Below are positions 17,789-27,619 of a stretch of 64,000 bases of DNA, piece after piece. Within the stretch, counting starts at the first letter, position 1; each line of letters starts with the position of its first letter. The notes beneath the pieces were generated by a model. The model made no database searches and was not told where the DNA came from. It was given only the letters and a program-made list of their open reading frames with translations. Where the stretch lies: the NCBI RefSeq assembly GCF_000238395.3, contig NZ_CP011025.1, forward strand, positions 1,178,001 through 1,242,000. Reading direction: 5' to 3'. Made by a program: the position numbers and the translations under genes. The DNA is from Pseudoalteromonas arctica A 37-1-2 (GTDB taxonomy: Bacteria; Pseudomonadota; Gammaproteobacteria; Enterobacterales; Alteromonadaceae).

Positions 17789-20407
17789 CTATTCTGTTTC
17801 GGCGTTGAATTTTTTACGTAATGCCTGATGAATTTTTGCTTGCTCTTCATCAGTCAGCGCTTGGTATTCGTTATTAGATACGACAAAGAAATCCTCGGCA
17901 CGTTCACCTACCGTTGTAATACGGGCAGCGTGAATGTGTAGTAAATGCGCTTGGAAAACTTCGGCTATTTTGGTTAGTAAACCTTGTATATCGACGGCTT
18001 GAATTTCTATTAAGCTACGGTCTTTGCGTGCATGTGGGCGCAACACAATTTTAGGTTTAATATTAAAATCTTTAAAGCGTTGAGAGCGGCTTTTTTTAAA
18101 GCGAATCTTTTTACGCGGATCGCTTAGTGCTTGCTCAAGCCCACGTTTAATTGATTGCGCTCGACCACTTGCAATAGGGTCGCCACTTACTTCAAGTATT
18201 ACAAAGCTAAACAAGACGTAGCCGTCTTTTGTGGTCAGTACTTGCGCGTGTTGTATTTGCGCTTTTTTAGAGCCAATCACACTTACTAATCGGGCAAACA
18301 GTGGGCCAGAGTAGGGGCTGTATACAAATACTTGTGTGCCACCATGCATAGCTTTGTTAGATACAACAACACTTGGCTGGCTTAAGTCTGTGCTACTTAA
18401 TAAATGCTCACTTTGCCATGATATTTGCTGTTCGCTAAAGGCGGTAAAGTAGTTGGCTTTAAAGCGGCTCCAAATTAAATCAATTTTTTCCTCTTGATAA
18501 CCCAGATTTATTAAGCGTTGTTTAGCTTGGTGCTTTTTGTCGCGAATTTGGTCGCGTTGATCCATTGGGTTTTCGAGCCCTAGACGCAAAGCGCGTTGCG
18601 TGTGTAAGTATAGCTCACGCAGTAGGGTGTTTTTCCAATCGTTCCATAAGTTGTCGTTGGTTGCACGTATGTCGGCAACGGTTAAACAATATAAGTAGTC
18701 GAGTTGGCGCTCTGTTTTAACGCGTGTAGCGAAGTCTTTTATTACAGCAGGATCGTTAATGTCTTTACGCTGTGCGGTAACCGACATAAGTAAATGATTA
18801 CTTACAAGCCATGCAACGAGCTTTGCATCCACCGATGAAAAACCATGTAATTTAGCAAATGCTATTGCGTCAACAGCGCCAAGTTCTGAGTGGTCGCCAC
18901 CTCGGCCTTTAGCAATGTCGTGAAATATACCGGCTAAATAAAGTAGCTCTGGTTTGTCCATTCGAGTGACTATTTCACTACAAATAGGAAACTCGCTAAT
19001 GCCTGTTTTATCAAAATATTCGTAAATGTTTTTGATTAATTTGTGAGTGTGCTCATCTACGGTGTACGCGTGAAACAAATCAAACTGCATTTGCCCAAAT
19101 ATATTACGCCACTGCGGTAAGTAGGCGGCAAGCATGCCGTGCTTGTGCATGAGCGTAAATGCGCGGCCCATGCCGTTAGGGTGTTTAACTAAGCGCAAAA
19201 AGGCTTCGCGACAGGCTGCGTAATCTTGCAAATCGCCCAATAAACGACGGCGCACTTGGCGAATAGTACGAATAGTACTTGGGTAAATATGCGTTATTGC
19301 TGGGTTATCGGCTATGTGCTCAAACAATACAAAGAGTTGGTCGCGTCTAAAAAATACCGACGGATCTTTTACGCGTATTTGATGACCTACTTGCTCAAAG
19401 TTTCTGTCGAGTTCTATTGCTGCCACAGCACTACTTTCGGGCATTATACTTTGTTCAAAGTATGAAAGTAGCATTTGGTTAAGTTCGCGCACGCGGCTCA
19501 TTATTCTAAATAAGCGTTTCATCATACGCTCAACAGAGGCTTTACCGTCGCTACCAAAACCTAAAATTTCGGCGGCTTGCGGTTGATGATCAAACAATAA
19601 GCGGTTTTCAGCTCGACCTGCAGCTAAATGCAGTGCAAAGCGAATGTTCCATAGGTTTTCTAGGCACTCAGAAAGCTCTTGAAACTCTTCGTGAGTTAAG
19701 TATCCGTGGCTTATTAACTCTTGCAGGGTTTCGGTTCTAAAATGCTTTTTTGCCACCCAAATAATGGTTTGTAAGTCGCGCAGACCACCGGGGTTTTCTT
19801 TAATGTTTGGCTCAAGATTATACGCTGTGCCGTGGCACTTTCTGTGGCGTAAGTTTTGTTCTTGAACTTTGGCAGTAAAAAATTCACCTGAGCGCCATAC
19901 TGGCGTTTCAAGAATATGCATTTTGAGTTTTTCAAACTCAATGTGGTTACCAAAAATAAGGCGGCTTTCGAGCAAGCTGGTGGCAAAAGTAACGTCTTCA
20001 CGTTTTTGCTCAATGGCTTGTTCTATCGTACGCACGCTGTGACCAATCTCTAAGTTGAGATCCCATAGCATGGTGACAAACTGGCCTATTTTTTCGCATA
20101 TTTCTTCGCTTGGCGGTTTAGTTACAAGCAATAAAAAGTCGATGTCGGAGTAGGGATGTAGCTCACCACGTCCGTATCCGCCTACCGCTATTAATGCTAA
20201 ATCAGGTTCGCGCGCTAAGTCGTAAACATGAAAAAGCTTAATGAGTAGGCGGTCAATAAACTCAGCCCGGGCATTAATTAAATTCCCAACCGGTTGTTTA
20301 GAAAATTCGTTATGTAACCATTTATAAAAATAGCTAGAACAATCGCGATAATCACTAAGTTGCTCTGCATCGCTAAGCAACTTTTTTACTTTGTTGGGTA
20401 ATGCCAC
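17789..20407 (-). CDS. glnD: Bifunctional uridylyltransferase/uridylyl-removing enzyme GlnD
   Basis: 872 residues. It senses glutamine and uridylylates or deuridylylates PII proteins to control nitrogen assimilation. The nucleotidyltransferase motif GGYGRGELHPYSDID is at about 76-90. The HD hydrolase motif IFHDIAKGRGGDHSELG is near residue 500. Two C-terminal ACT domains start at about 700 and 800 (the second with RSLIEIQAVDIQGLLTKIAEVF). Start is GTG, with AGGAG nine bases upstream. It lies between map and dapD on the minus strand. Confidence 0.97.
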   Translation of the reverse strand: MALPNKVKKLLSDAEQLSDYRDCSSYFYKWLHNEFSKQPVGNLINARAEFIDRLLIKLFHVYDLAREPDLALIAVGGYGRGELHPYSDIDFLLLVTKPPSEEICEKIGQFVTMLWDLNLEIGHSVRTIEQAIEQKREDVTFATSLLESRLIFGNHIEFEKLKMHILETPVWRSGEFFTAKVQEQNLRHRKCHGTAYNLEPNIKENPGGLRDLQTIIWVAKKHFRTETLQELISHGYLTHEEFQELSECLENLWNIRFALHLAAGRAENRLLFDHQPQAAEILGFGSDGKASVERMMKRLFRIMSRVRELNQMLLSYFEQSIMPESSAVAAIELDRNFEQVGHQIRVKDPSVFFRRDQLFVLFEHIADNPAITHIYPSTIRTIRQVRRRLLGDLQDYAACREAFLRLVKHPNGMGRAFTLMHKHGMLAAYLPQWRNIFGQMQFDLFHAYTVDEHTHKLIKNIYEYFDKTGISEFPICSEIVTRMDKPELLYLAGIFHDIAKGRGGDHSELGAVDAIAFAKLHGFSSVDAKLVAWLVSNHLLMSVTAQRKDINDPAVIKDFATRVKTERQLDYLYCLTVADIRATNDNLWNDWKNTLLRELYLHTQRALRLGLENPMDQRDQIRDKKHQAKQRLINLGYQEEKIDLIWSRFKANYFTAFSEQQISWQSEHLLSSTDLSQPSVVVSNKAMHGGTQVFVYSPYSGPLFARLVSVIGSKKAQIQHAQVLTTKDGYVLFSFVILEVSGDPIASGRAQSIKRGLEQALSDPRKKIRFKKSRSQRFKDFNIKPKIVLRPHARKDRSLIEIQAVDIQGLLTKIAEVFQAHLLHIHAARITTVGERAEDFFVVSNNEYQALTDEEQAKIHQALRKKFNAETE

Positions 20408-20439
20408 GTGGGCTGGCTCCTTGTTGAACCTTTCACACG

Positions 20440-20457
20440 GATAAGAATTTTCTTATC
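20440..20457. repeat. Inverted repeat between map and glnD
   Basis: GATAAGAA-TT-TTCTTATC perfect 8-bp arms, extended by CACAC/GTGT further out, in the 66-bp map-glnD gap. There is no T tract, so it may be an mRNA-processing hairpin or an operator. Confidence 0.4.
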
Positions 20458-20473
20458 AAGTGTTTCGGTTTTA

Positions 20474-21259
20474 TTAGTGTTCTATGATCCGCTCGATAGT
20501 ATCATCTGATCGTAGCGTTAAAATTTCAACACCATTTTCAGTCACTAATAAAGTATGTTCCCACTGCGCAGACAAACTACGGTCGCGTGTTACTACTGTC
20601 CAATCATCTTTAAGAAGCTTACATTGGCGTTTACCCGCATTAACCATAGGTTCAATAGTTAAACACATACCTGCTTTTAAGGCCTCGCCGGTACCGGCTT
20701 TACCGTAATGCATTATTTGTGGTTCTTCATGAAATCCTGCGCCGATACCGTGGCCGCAATATTCACGTACAATTGAGTAGTTAAAGCTCTCTGCATATTT
20801 TTGAATTGCTGAGCCAATATCACCCAAGCGCACACCTGGTTTTACCATTTTAATAGCAAGGTATAAGCTTTCTTGTGTTACTTCTGCAAGACGCTTAGCT
20901 TGAATGTTTGGTGTACCAACGTGGAACATTTTAGATGTGTCGCCGTGGTAACCATCTTTAATGACAGTTACGTCGATATTTACACTGTCGCCTTCTTTTA
21001 ATGCTTTGTCATTTGGAATTCCGTGACAAATAACATGATTAACTGACGTACAAACTGATTTTGGAAAGCCATGATAATTTAACGGAGCAGGGATTGCTTG
21101 TTGCACATTAACAATATAATCATGACAAAGTGTATTTAGCTCATCGGTGGTAACACCTGGCACTACATGAGGGCCGATCATTTCAAGTACATCGGCCGCT
21201 AAGCGCCCAGCTACGCGCATTTTCTCTATTTCTTCAGGGGTCTTGATAATAGCGCTCAT
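20474..21259 (-). CDS. map: Type I methionine aminopeptidase
   Basis: 261 residues, normal for the type I enzyme (E. coli 264). It removes the N-terminal Met from nascent proteins. The metal-binding residues are visible: Asp in NIDVTVIKDGYHGDTSKMF (two), His in REYCGHGIG, Glu in TIEPMVN and Glu in QWEHTLLVT. The gene is divergent from rpsB, the usual arrangement in gammaproteobacteria. Confidence 0.97.
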   Translation of the reverse strand: MSAIIKTPEEIEKMRVAGRLAADVLEMIGPHVVPGVTTDELNTLCHDYIVNVQQAIPAPLNYHGFPKSVCTSVNHVICHGIPNDKALKEGDSVNIDVTVIKDGYHGDTSKMFHVGTPNIQAKRLAEVTQESLYLAIKMVKPGVRLGDIGSAIQKYAESFNYSIVREYCGHGIGAGFHEEPQIMHYGKAGTGEALKAGMCLTIEPMVNAGKRQCKLLKDDWTVVTRDRSLSAQWEHTLLVTENGVEILTLRSDDTIERIIEH

Positions 21260-21316
21260 TGAGGCTCCAAAGTTGAGTTTTTAACATTTATCGTCGAACA
21301 AATTTTGCACGCGACG

Positions 21317-21353
21317 TTGAGTATTTAATTTTAATATGGTATAAAGCGCGCCG
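21317..21353 (+). promoter_or_regulatory. Sigma-70 promoter of rpsB-tsf with GC-rich discriminator
   Basis: TTGAGT at 21317-21322 and TATAAA at 21340-21345 are separated by exactly 17 bases. GCGCGCCG follows directly; GC-rich discriminators are typical of stringently controlled translation genes. It sits about 190 bases upstream of rpsB. Confidence 0.65.
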
Positions 21354-21409
21354 TCTTTTTACAAATAAATTCTTAAATGATTTTTTGTATTTAAGGCAAA
21401 CACAATTTT

Positions 21410-21530
21410 ATTTTAACACACACACGTATCGTCACATACACTTGGGTGCATTTGAAGTTTAATTACTTCGGTGTTGGTGCTATGGGATATGTGGAGGCCT
21501 AACCCTAAACAACTATAGAGGATCTATAAA
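21410..21530 (+). ncRNA. Putative S2 autoregulatory mRNA leader of rpsB
   Basis: A long leader precedes rpsB, containing CTTGGGTGCATTTGAAG, CTTCGGTGTTGGTGC, GGGATATGTGGAGG and CTAACCC. The stretches can form local stems (TGAAGTTTAATTACTTCG) and a GGGTG/TAACCC pairing. Family knowledge: gammaproteobacterial rpsB-tsf leaders bind S2 for feedback control. Boundaries are approximate and no structure was computed. Confidence 0.45.
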
Positions 21531-22259
21531 ATGGCAAACGTTTCAATGCGCGATATGCTTCAAGCTGGTGTTCACTTTGGTCACCAAGCACGTTACTGGA
21601 ACCCTAAGATGAAGCCTTTCATCTTCGGCACACGTAACCGTGTACATATCATCAACCTTGAGCAAACTGTACCAATGTTCAACGACGCACTTAAGTTTTT
21701 ATCAAGTGCTGCAGCAAACAAAGGTAAAGTTCTTTTCGTTGGTACTAAGCGCGCAGCAAGCGACGCAGTTAAATCAGCTGCTTTAGAAAGCGACCAGTTC
21801 TTCGTAAATCACCGTTGGTTAGGTGGTATGTTGACTAACTGGAAAACTGTACGTCAATCAATCAAGCGTCTTAAAGACCTTGAAGCACAAAGCCAAGACG
21901 GAACTTTCGAGAAATTAACTAAGAAAGAAACGTTAACGCTTAACCGCGAAATGGAAAAGCTTGAAAAGAGCCTTGGTGGTATCAAAAACATGGGCGGTCT
22001 TCCAGATGCGCTTTTCGTTATCGATGCTGACCACGAGCACATTGCTATCCGTGAAGCAAACAACCTAGGTATTCCAGTTGTTGCAATCGTAGATACTAAC
22101 TCTAACCCAGACGGTGTTGATTACATCGTACCTGGTAACGATGATGCTATCCGTGCTGTAAGCCTTTACACTAGCGCTGTTGCAGCTGCTATTACTGAAG
22201 GTCGCGAGAATAACATCGTTGCTCAAGCTGAGAAAGACGATTTCGTTGAAGCTGAGTAA
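21531..22259 (+). CDS. rpsB: 30S ribosomal protein S2
   Basis: 242 residues, normal length. The N-terminus [28 protein letters not shown] and the signature [23 protein letters not shown] are diagnostic. AGAGGATCTATAAA precedes the ATG. It is the first gene of an rpsB-tsf unit and uses codons typical of highly expressed genes. Regulation by the upstream leader and growth-rate control are expected. Confidence 0.99.
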   Translation: MANVSMRDMLQAGVHFGHQARYWNPKMKPFIFGTRNRVHIINLEQTVPMFNDALKFLSSAAANKGKVLFVGTKRAASDAVKSAALESDQFFVNHRWLGGMLTNWKTVRQSIKRLKDLEAQSQDGTFEKLTKKETLTLNREMEKLEKSLGGIKNMGGLPDALFVIDADHEHIAIREANNLGIPVVAIVDTNSNPDGVDYIVPGNDDAIRAVSLYTSAVAAAITEGRENNIVAQAEKDDFVEAE

Positions 22260-22362
22260 TTAGCTGTCATCAAGTCTTCATCTTTTTAAGGTGAAGACTT
22301 GCTATTCTTGTCGAGCGGGTAACCCGCTTATCTAACCTGATTTCAGATTTGAGGATTTACTA

Positions 22363-23214
22363 ATGGCTGTAACTACTGCCCTAGTTAAAGAATTACGCGA
22401 GCGCACAGGCGCTGGCATGATGGATTGTAAAAAAGCGTTAACTGAGACTGATGGCGACATCGAGTTAGCGATTGAAAACATGCGTAAAAGTGGCGCTGCT
22501 AAAGCTGCTAAAAAAGCAGGTAACATTGCTGCTGAAGGTACTATCATCATCAAGCAAAACGCGGGTGTTGCAGTACTAGTAGAAGTTAACTGTCAAACAG
22601 ATTTCGTTGCAAAAGACGTAAGCTTCTTAGCATTTGCTAACAAAGTTGCTGACGCTGCAATTGCTGACACTATCTCTATCGAAGACTTACAAGCTAAGTT
22701 TGAAGAAGACCGTGTTGAGCTAGTTACTAAAATTGGCGAAAACATCAATGTACGTCGTTTACAGTACGTAACTGGTGAAAACCTAGTTGAGTACCGTCAT
22801 GGCGATCGTATCGGTGTTGTTGTTGCGGGTGTTGCTGATGAAGAAACACTTAAGCACGTTGCAATGCACGTTGCTGCATCTAGCCCTGAATACTTAACAC
22901 CTTCAGATGTACCAGCCGATGTTGTTGCTAAAGAAAAGCAAGTACAAATCGAAATCGCGATGAATGAAGGCAAGCCTGCTGAAATCGCTGAGAAGATGGT
23001 TGTTGGCCGCATGAAAAAATTCACTGGTGAGGTTTCTCTTACTGGTCAAGCTTTCATCATGGAGCCTAAGAAAACTGTTGGCGATATTCTTAAAGAGAAA
23101 AACGCAACAGTTACTAGCTTCGTACGTGTAGAAGTTGGTGAAGGTATCGAGAAGAAAGAAGAAGATTTTGCTGCTGAAGTTGCTGCTCAAATTGCTGCTG
23201 CTAAAGCTAAGTAA
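22363..23214 (+). CDS. tsf: Elongation factor Ts
   Basis: 283 residues, the same length class as E. coli EF-Ts. It exchanges GDP for GTP on EF-Tu. The N-terminal UBA-like domain ([19 protein letters not shown]) and the core motif [10 protein letters not shown] are clear, and the C-terminal module has [23 protein letters not shown]. It is co-transcribed with rpsB across a 103-bp spacer. A strong terminator separates it from pyrH. Confidence 0.99.
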   Translation: MAVTTALVKELRERTGAGMMDCKKALTETDGDIELAIENMRKSGAAKAAKKAGNIAAEGTIIIKQNAGVAVLVEVNCQTDFVAKDVSFLAFANKVADAAIADTISIEDLQAKFEEDRVELVTKIGENINVRRLQYVTGENLVEYRHGDRIGVVVAGVADEETLKHVAMHVAASSPEYLTPSDVPADVVAKEKQVQIEIAMNEGKPAEIAEKMVVGRMKKFTGEVSLTGQAFIMEPKKTVGDILKEKNATVTSFVRVEVGEGIEKKEEDFAAEVAAQIAAAKAK

Positions 23215-23296
23215 GATTACTATTTGTGAAGGATAATGAAATTAGATGCAATTAAAGTACTATTTGGTTTTGCTTCGCAGCTAGAAATTCTTTAAA

Positions 23297-23337
23297 ATAA
23301 CCGCGCTTTTATGTTTAACATAAGCGCGGTTATTTTT
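23297..23337 (+). terminator. Rho-independent terminator between tsf and pyrH
   Basis: AATAACCGCGCTT and AAGCGCGGTTATT arms with a small loop, followed by TTTTTAT. Confidence 0.85.
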
Positions 23338-23371
23338 TATCCATAATTCAATAAAAGTTGGCCCCAATACT

Positions 23372-24121
23372 ATGACTATCAATCGCAAACCTATTTTTAG
23401 ACGTGTTCTTCTCAAATTAAGTGGTGAAGCTTTAATGGGAGACGAAGGCTTCGGCATCGATCCTAAAGTTTTAGACCGTATGGCACAAGAAATTAAAGAG
23501 CTAGTAGAGCTCGACGTAGAAGTGGGTTTAGTTATTGGTGGAGGTAACTTTTTACGCGGTGGATCACTTGCAGAAGCAGGTATGAATCGCGTAGTAGGCG
23601 ATCACATGGGTATGCTTGCAACGGTTATGAACGGCCTTGCAATGCGTGATGCGCTACACCGTGCATTTGTAAATTGTCGTCTTATGTCGGCTATTCCGCT
23701 TAATGGTGTATGTGACGCTTATAACTGGGCTGAAGCAATTAGTTTATTGAAAACTGGTCGCGTAGTTATTTTTGCAGCGGGTACTGGTAACCCATTTTTT
23801 ACTACCGATTCTGCAGCATGTTTACGCGGTATCGAAATTGAAGCGGATACAGTAATTAAAGCGACTAAGGTTGATGGCGTATACAGTGATGACCCTGTTA
23901 AAAACCCAGATGCGACGCTTTATACCCACTTAAGCTACAATGAAATCATTGAAAAAGAATTAAAAGTTATGGATTTAGCGGCATTTACTCTAGCCCGCGA
24001 TCACAATATGCCATTGAGCGTATTTAACATGAATAAATCAGGCGCGCTAAAACGCGTAATTATGGGTGAAGAAGAAGGTACACTTATTTCTTCACAAGCC
24101 TCAGATGAAATAATCAAATAA
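23372..24121 (+). CDS. pyrH: Uridylate kinase (UMP kinase)
   Basis: 249-residue amino acid kinase fold enzyme phosphorylating UMP to UDP. Diagnostic parts are [13 protein letters not shown] at the N-terminus (phosphate-binding), [13 protein letters not shown], and [21 protein letters not shown] with its UMP-binding DTAA-like stretch. The closing [19 protein letters not shown] is usual. frr follows 13 bp later, giving a pyrH-frr unit. Confidence 0.98.
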   Translation: MTINRKPIFRRVLLKLSGEALMGDEGFGIDPKVLDRMAQEIKELVELDVEVGLVIGGGNFLRGGSLAEAGMNRVVGDHMGMLATVMNGLAMRDALHRAFVNCRLMSAIPLNGVCDAYNWAEAISLLKTGRVVIFAAGTGNPFFTTDSAACLRGIEIEADTVIKATKVDGVYSDDPVKNPDATLYTHLSYNEIIEKELKVMDLAAFTLARDHNMPLSVFNMNKSGALKRVIMGEEEGTLISSQASDEIIK

Positions 24122-24134
24122 TTAGGATTAAACC

Positions 24135-24692
24135 GTGATTAACGATATTCAAAAAGACGCGCAAGCGCGCATGCAAAAAAGTGTAACTGCACTAGGTAGC
24201 CAATTATCTAAAATTCGTACTGGCCGTGCACATCCTGCAATCCTAGATGGCATTATGGTGTCGTACTACGGTGCACCAACGCCTTTAAACCAAGTTGCTA
24301 ACGTAACAATTGAAGATTCTCGTACACTTGCTATTGGTGTATTTGATAAGTCTTTAGCGCAAGCTGTTGAAAAAGCAATTATGGCATCTGACTTAGGTTT
24401 AAACCCTATGTCGGCAGGTACTGTTATTCGCGTACCACTTCCTCCACTTACAGAAGAGCGTCGTAAAGACCTAATCAAAATTGTACGCGGCGAAGTTGAA
24501 GGCGGTCGTGTTGCTATTCGTAACATTCGTCGTGATGCTAATGGCGATGTAAAGGGTTTATTAAAAGATAAAGACATATCTGAAGATGAAGCGCGTCAAT
24601 CAGATGATGCGATTCAAAAGCTTACTGATAAGTTTATTAAAGAAATGGATACTTTATTAGCTGCCAAAGAAACAGAATTGATGGAAATCTAA
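24135..24692 (+). CDS. frr: Ribosome recycling factor
   Basis: 185 residues, identical in length to E. coli RRF. It splits post-termination ribosomes with EF-G. Recognisable from [55 protein letters not shown] and the closing [23 protein letters not shown] helix. The start is GTG at 24135, with TAGGA about 8 bases upstream. A terminator follows. Confidence 0.98.
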   Translation: MINDIQKDAQARMQKSVTALGSQLSKIRTGRAHPAILDGIMVSYYGAPTPLNQVANVTIEDSRTLAIGVFDKSLAQAVEKAIMASDLGLNPMSAGTVIRVPLPPLTEERRKDLIKIVRGEVEGGRVAIRNIRRDANGDVKGLLKDKDISEDEARQSDDAIQKLTDKFIKEMDTLLAAKETELMEI

Positions 24693-24714
24693 GCAACTAA
24701 AATTATTAGTTTTG

Positions 24715-24750
24715 AAACGCCGTCTAGGGTATACTAGGCGGCGTTTTTTT
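24715..24750 (+). terminator. Rho-independent terminator between frr and uppS
   Basis: AAACGCCGTCTAG-GGTATA-CTAGGCGGCGTTT stem (one G-T pair) followed by TTTT. It falls inside the longest uppS open frame (from 24712), which argues for the shorter uppS start. Confidence 0.85.
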
Positions 24751-24768
24751 ATGGAATACTCGATATTT

Positions 24769-25530
24769 ATGGTTCTAGATGCTGACACAATTTCACAGCA
24801 ATGTTTACCCAAACATGTTGCTATCATCATGGATGGGAACGGACGTTGGGCGCAAGCTAGAAATAGACCTCGTGTGTATGGGCATAAAAAAGGCGTAGAC
24901 GCAGTTCGTCAATCTGTTCAGTTTTGTACTAAATTAGGGATACAATCGTTAACCTTATTTGCTTTTAGTAGTGAAAACTGGCGCCGCCCTGAAGACGAAG
25001 TAAACACTTTAATGGAGCTTTTCTTATTTGTTTTAACAAAGGAAGTTAAAAAGCTTCATAAAAACAATGTAAAACTGACCATTATTGGAGACTTATCACG
25101 ATTTTCTGAAGGATTACGTAGCAAGGTAGACGCTGCGCATAAGCTGACTGAAAATAACACCGGGTTGCGTTTAAATGTTGCAGCTAATTACGGTGGTCGT
25201 TGGGATGTTGCCAATGCGGCAAAACAACTTGCTTTGCAAGTTGCGCAGGGCACACTAAACGCAGAAGATATTACAGAAGAGCGCTTAGCACAGCATATGA
25301 GCATGGCAGATCAGGCAGAACCTGATTTACTTATTCGCACTGGTGGCGATGTTCGTATTAGTAATTTTTTACTATGGCAAGTTGCTTATGCAGAACTTTA
25401 CTTTACCGAGACACTTTGGCCAGATTTTAATGAAGCAGCATTTGCTGAGGCCATTGCGTGTTACGTTGCCAGAGAGCGACGTTTTGGTTGTACGGGCGAA
25501 CAAATAAAACAATTACTCGCTCAAACCTAA
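24769..25530 (+). CDS. uppS: Undecaprenyl diphosphate synthase
   Basis: 253 residues from the ATG at 24769, the same length as E. coli UppS; an ATG at 24751 would add six residues. Upstream in-frame codons belong to a terminator. The enzyme condenses isopentenyl diphosphate onto FPP to make the C55 lipid carrier for peptidoglycan and O-antigen. The catalytic Asp is in [11 protein letters not shown], with [18 protein letters not shown] and [16 protein letters not shown] also present. The segment RTGGDVRIS has Asp where E. coli has Glu (RTGGEHRIS), a conservative change at a conserved metal/substrate site. It begins the uppS-cdsA-dxr-rseP-bamA unit. Confidence 0.95.
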   Translation: MVLDADTISQQCLPKHVAIIMDGNGRWAQARNRPRVYGHKKGVDAVRQSVQFCTKLGIQSLTLFAFSSENWRRPEDEVNTLMELFLFVLTKEVKKLHKNNVKLTIIGDLSRFSEGLRSKVDAAHKLTENNTGLRLNVAANYGGRWDVANAAKQLALQVAQGTLNAEDITEERLAQHMSMADQAEPDLLIRTGGDVRISNFLLWQVAYAELYFTETLWPDFNEAAFAEAIACYVARERRFGCTGEQIKQLLAQT

Positions 25531-25549
25531 ATAGAATAAGGGTCACATT

Positions 25550-26416
25550 TTGTTAAAACAACGAATTTTAACCTCTCTAGTGCTAGCTCCATTAGCATTG
25601 GCTTTGGTTTTTTATACACCGCTTACGTTATTTAGTTACTTTGCTGGTGCAATTGTATTATTAGGCGCATGGGAATGGTCTGCATTTATGGGCCTTTGCG
25701 ACAAGCTTAAACGTGCTGCCTTTGTTGTGTTTATTGGCGCTTTACTTGCCTTGCTTAATTTACATTGGCCTATTGAATCATTATGGGAAAATGGCAAGCT
25801 AGTCGGTGATGCAAATTACGTATTTACGCTTTCGTTTGCTTGGTGGATTGTTGCTAGCTATTTAATTTGGCGCTACCCAGAGATGGCTAAAGCGTGGAAT
25901 GAAGGCCTAGTTATGCGCGGCATTGCAGGGCTACTCACGCTTGTACCGCTATGGCTTGCTCTAAATACACTACGTAGCGCGCAATATGCTGAATCAACTC
26001 ATTTTGGTTCGGTGCTTATTTTAGTGGTACTCGGTATTGTATGGAGCGCAGATGTGGGTGCTTACTTTACGGGTAAAAGTTTTGGTAAACATAAGTTAAT
26101 GCCTAAAGTAAGCCCTAATAAAACAATTGAAGGGTTAGCAGGCGGTGTAGTCGCTTCTATTATTTTTGTATTAGCATTTTGTCACTTTACCGATGTTGAT
26201 TTAGTTGTATGGCCTGTGTACGCGATAATGACAGCATTTATTGCGTTGTTTTCTGCGGTAGGTGATTTACTGGAAAGCATGTTTAAACGTGAAGCTGGTT
26301 TAAAAGATAGCGGTCGATGTTTACCAGGACACGGCGGTATTTTAGATAGAATTGACAGCTTAACGGCTGCTGCTCCAATGTTTGTTATGTGCTATGCGTG
26401 GAGTCTTAGTTTATGA
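25550..26416 (+). CDS. cdsA: Phosphatidate cytidylyltransferase
   Basis: 288-residue inner-membrane enzyme with about eight membrane segments. It makes CDP-diacylglycerol from CTP and phosphatidic acid for all phospholipid synthesis. The CDS signature is intact near the C-terminus: SMFKREAGLKDSGRCLPGHG followed by GILDRIDS. The start is TTG (25550), with AAGGGTC upstream. The stop overlaps the dxr start by ATGA. Confidence 0.96.
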   Translation: MLKQRILTSLVLAPLALALVFYTPLTLFSYFAGAIVLLGAWEWSAFMGLCDKLKRAAFVVFIGALLALLNLHWPIESLWENGKLVGDANYVFTLSFAWWIVASYLIWRYPEMAKAWNEGLVMRGIAGLLTLVPLWLALNTLRSAQYAESTHFGSVLILVVLGIVWSADVGAYFTGKSFGKHKLMPKVSPNKTIEGLAGGVVASIIFVLAFCHFTDVDLVVWPVYAIMTAFIALFSAVGDLLESMFKREAGLKDSGRCLPGHGGILDRIDSLTAAAPMFVMCYAWSLSL

Positions 26417-27618
26417 GCCAAAAGCAATTGCTGGTTATTTTAGGCGCAACAGGCTCAATTGGTTTAAGTGCACTTGATGTTGTGTCGCGCAATAAAGAGT
26501 TATTTGATGTTTTTGTTTTGGCTGCAGGACAAAATGCAAAGAAAATGGCGGAGTTGTGTATTGAACATGAACCGCTTTATGCGATTATGGCTAACCAGCA
26601 GGCCGCAGAGCAGTTATCTGCGTATTTAGCTAATACTCAGTGCCAAACTCTTGTTATGCACGGTGAGCAAGCAATGAGTGACTTATGTGCTCATCCCGAT
26701 GTTGACATTGTAATGTCGGCAATTGTAGGTGCAGCTGGTTTACTACCCACATTAAGTGCTGTTGAAGCGGGTAAAAAAGTACTACTAGCTAATAAAGAAT
26801 CTTTAGTTATGTCAGGTCAGTTGTTTATTGATAAAGTTAAACAACATAAAGCCACTTTGCTGCCAATAGATAGCGAACATAATGCAATTTTTCAATGCCT
26901 ACCTTCTTCGTTACAAAATGCCAAAGGCGATCAAAAACTACAGCAACATGGCGTAAGTAAAATTTTGCTTACCGGCTCTGGTGGCCCATTTTTAACGCGT
27001 GATATAAATACGTTAAAAGATGTAACCGTAAGTGAAGCCGTTGCACACCCTAACTGGTCGATGGGTCAAAAAATATCAGTAGATTCCGCAACTATGATGA
27101 ACAAAGGCTTAGAGTTTATTGAAGCTAAGTGGTTATTCAATTGTGATGCTAGTGATATTGATGTGGTTATTCATCCACAAAGTATCATTCATTCAATGGT
27201 GCAGTACCACGATGGTTCTATTTTAGCGCAAATGGGTAACCCCGATATGCGCACGCCAATTGCCCATGCACTTGCGTATCCTGAGCGAATTAATGCGGGT
27301 GTTAAACCGTTAAACTTCTCTGACATTTGTGATTTTTCGTTTACTAAACCGGATTTTTCTCGTTATCCAAATTTACAATTAGCAATTGATGCGTGTAGTG
27401 CAGGGCAGGGGGCGACAACAACGGTTAACGCAGCAAATGAAATAGCTGTGGGCGCATTCTTAAACGGTAAAATTGGTTTTACCGATATATACAAAATAAA
27501 TGCACAGACGCTAGAAGCTGCAACTTACACCAATGTGCAAAGCCTAGATGAAATTTTAGAGTGTGATAAATTAGCGCGTATTAGCGCTTCAGAATTTATA
27601 ACAAAAGTGGCGCATTAA
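26413..27618 (+). CDS. dxr: 1-deoxy-D-xylulose 5-phosphate reductoisomerase
   Basis: 401 residues. It converts DXP to MEP in the non-mevalonate isoprenoid pathway, feeding UppS. NADPH binding is seen in ILGATGSIGLSALDVV. The catalytic and metal-binding stretch LPIDSEHNAIFQCLPSS, the SGGPF loop and HPNWSMGQKISVDSATMMNK are all present. It overlaps cdsA by 4 bp and is followed one base later by rseP, so it is tightly co-expressed. Confidence 0.98.
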   Translation: MSQKQLLVILGATGSIGLSALDVVSRNKELFDVFVLAAGQNAKKMAELCIEHEPLYAIMANQQAAEQLSAYLANTQCQTLVMHGEQAMSDLCAHPDVDIVMSAIVGAAGLLPTLSAVEAGKKVLLANKESLVMSGQLFIDKVKQHKATLLPIDSEHNAIFQCLPSSLQNAKGDQKLQQHGVSKILLTGSGGPFLTRDINTLKDVTVSEAVAHPNWSMGQKISVDSATMMNKGLEFIEAKWLFNCDASDIDVVIHPQSIIHSMVQYHDGSILAQMGNPDMRTPIAHALAYPERINAGVKPLNFSDICDFSFTKPDFSRYPNLQLAIDACSAGQGATTTVNAANEIAVGAFLNGKIGFTDIYKINAQTLEAATYTNVQSLDEILECDKLARISASEFITKVAH

Positions 27619-27619
27619 T

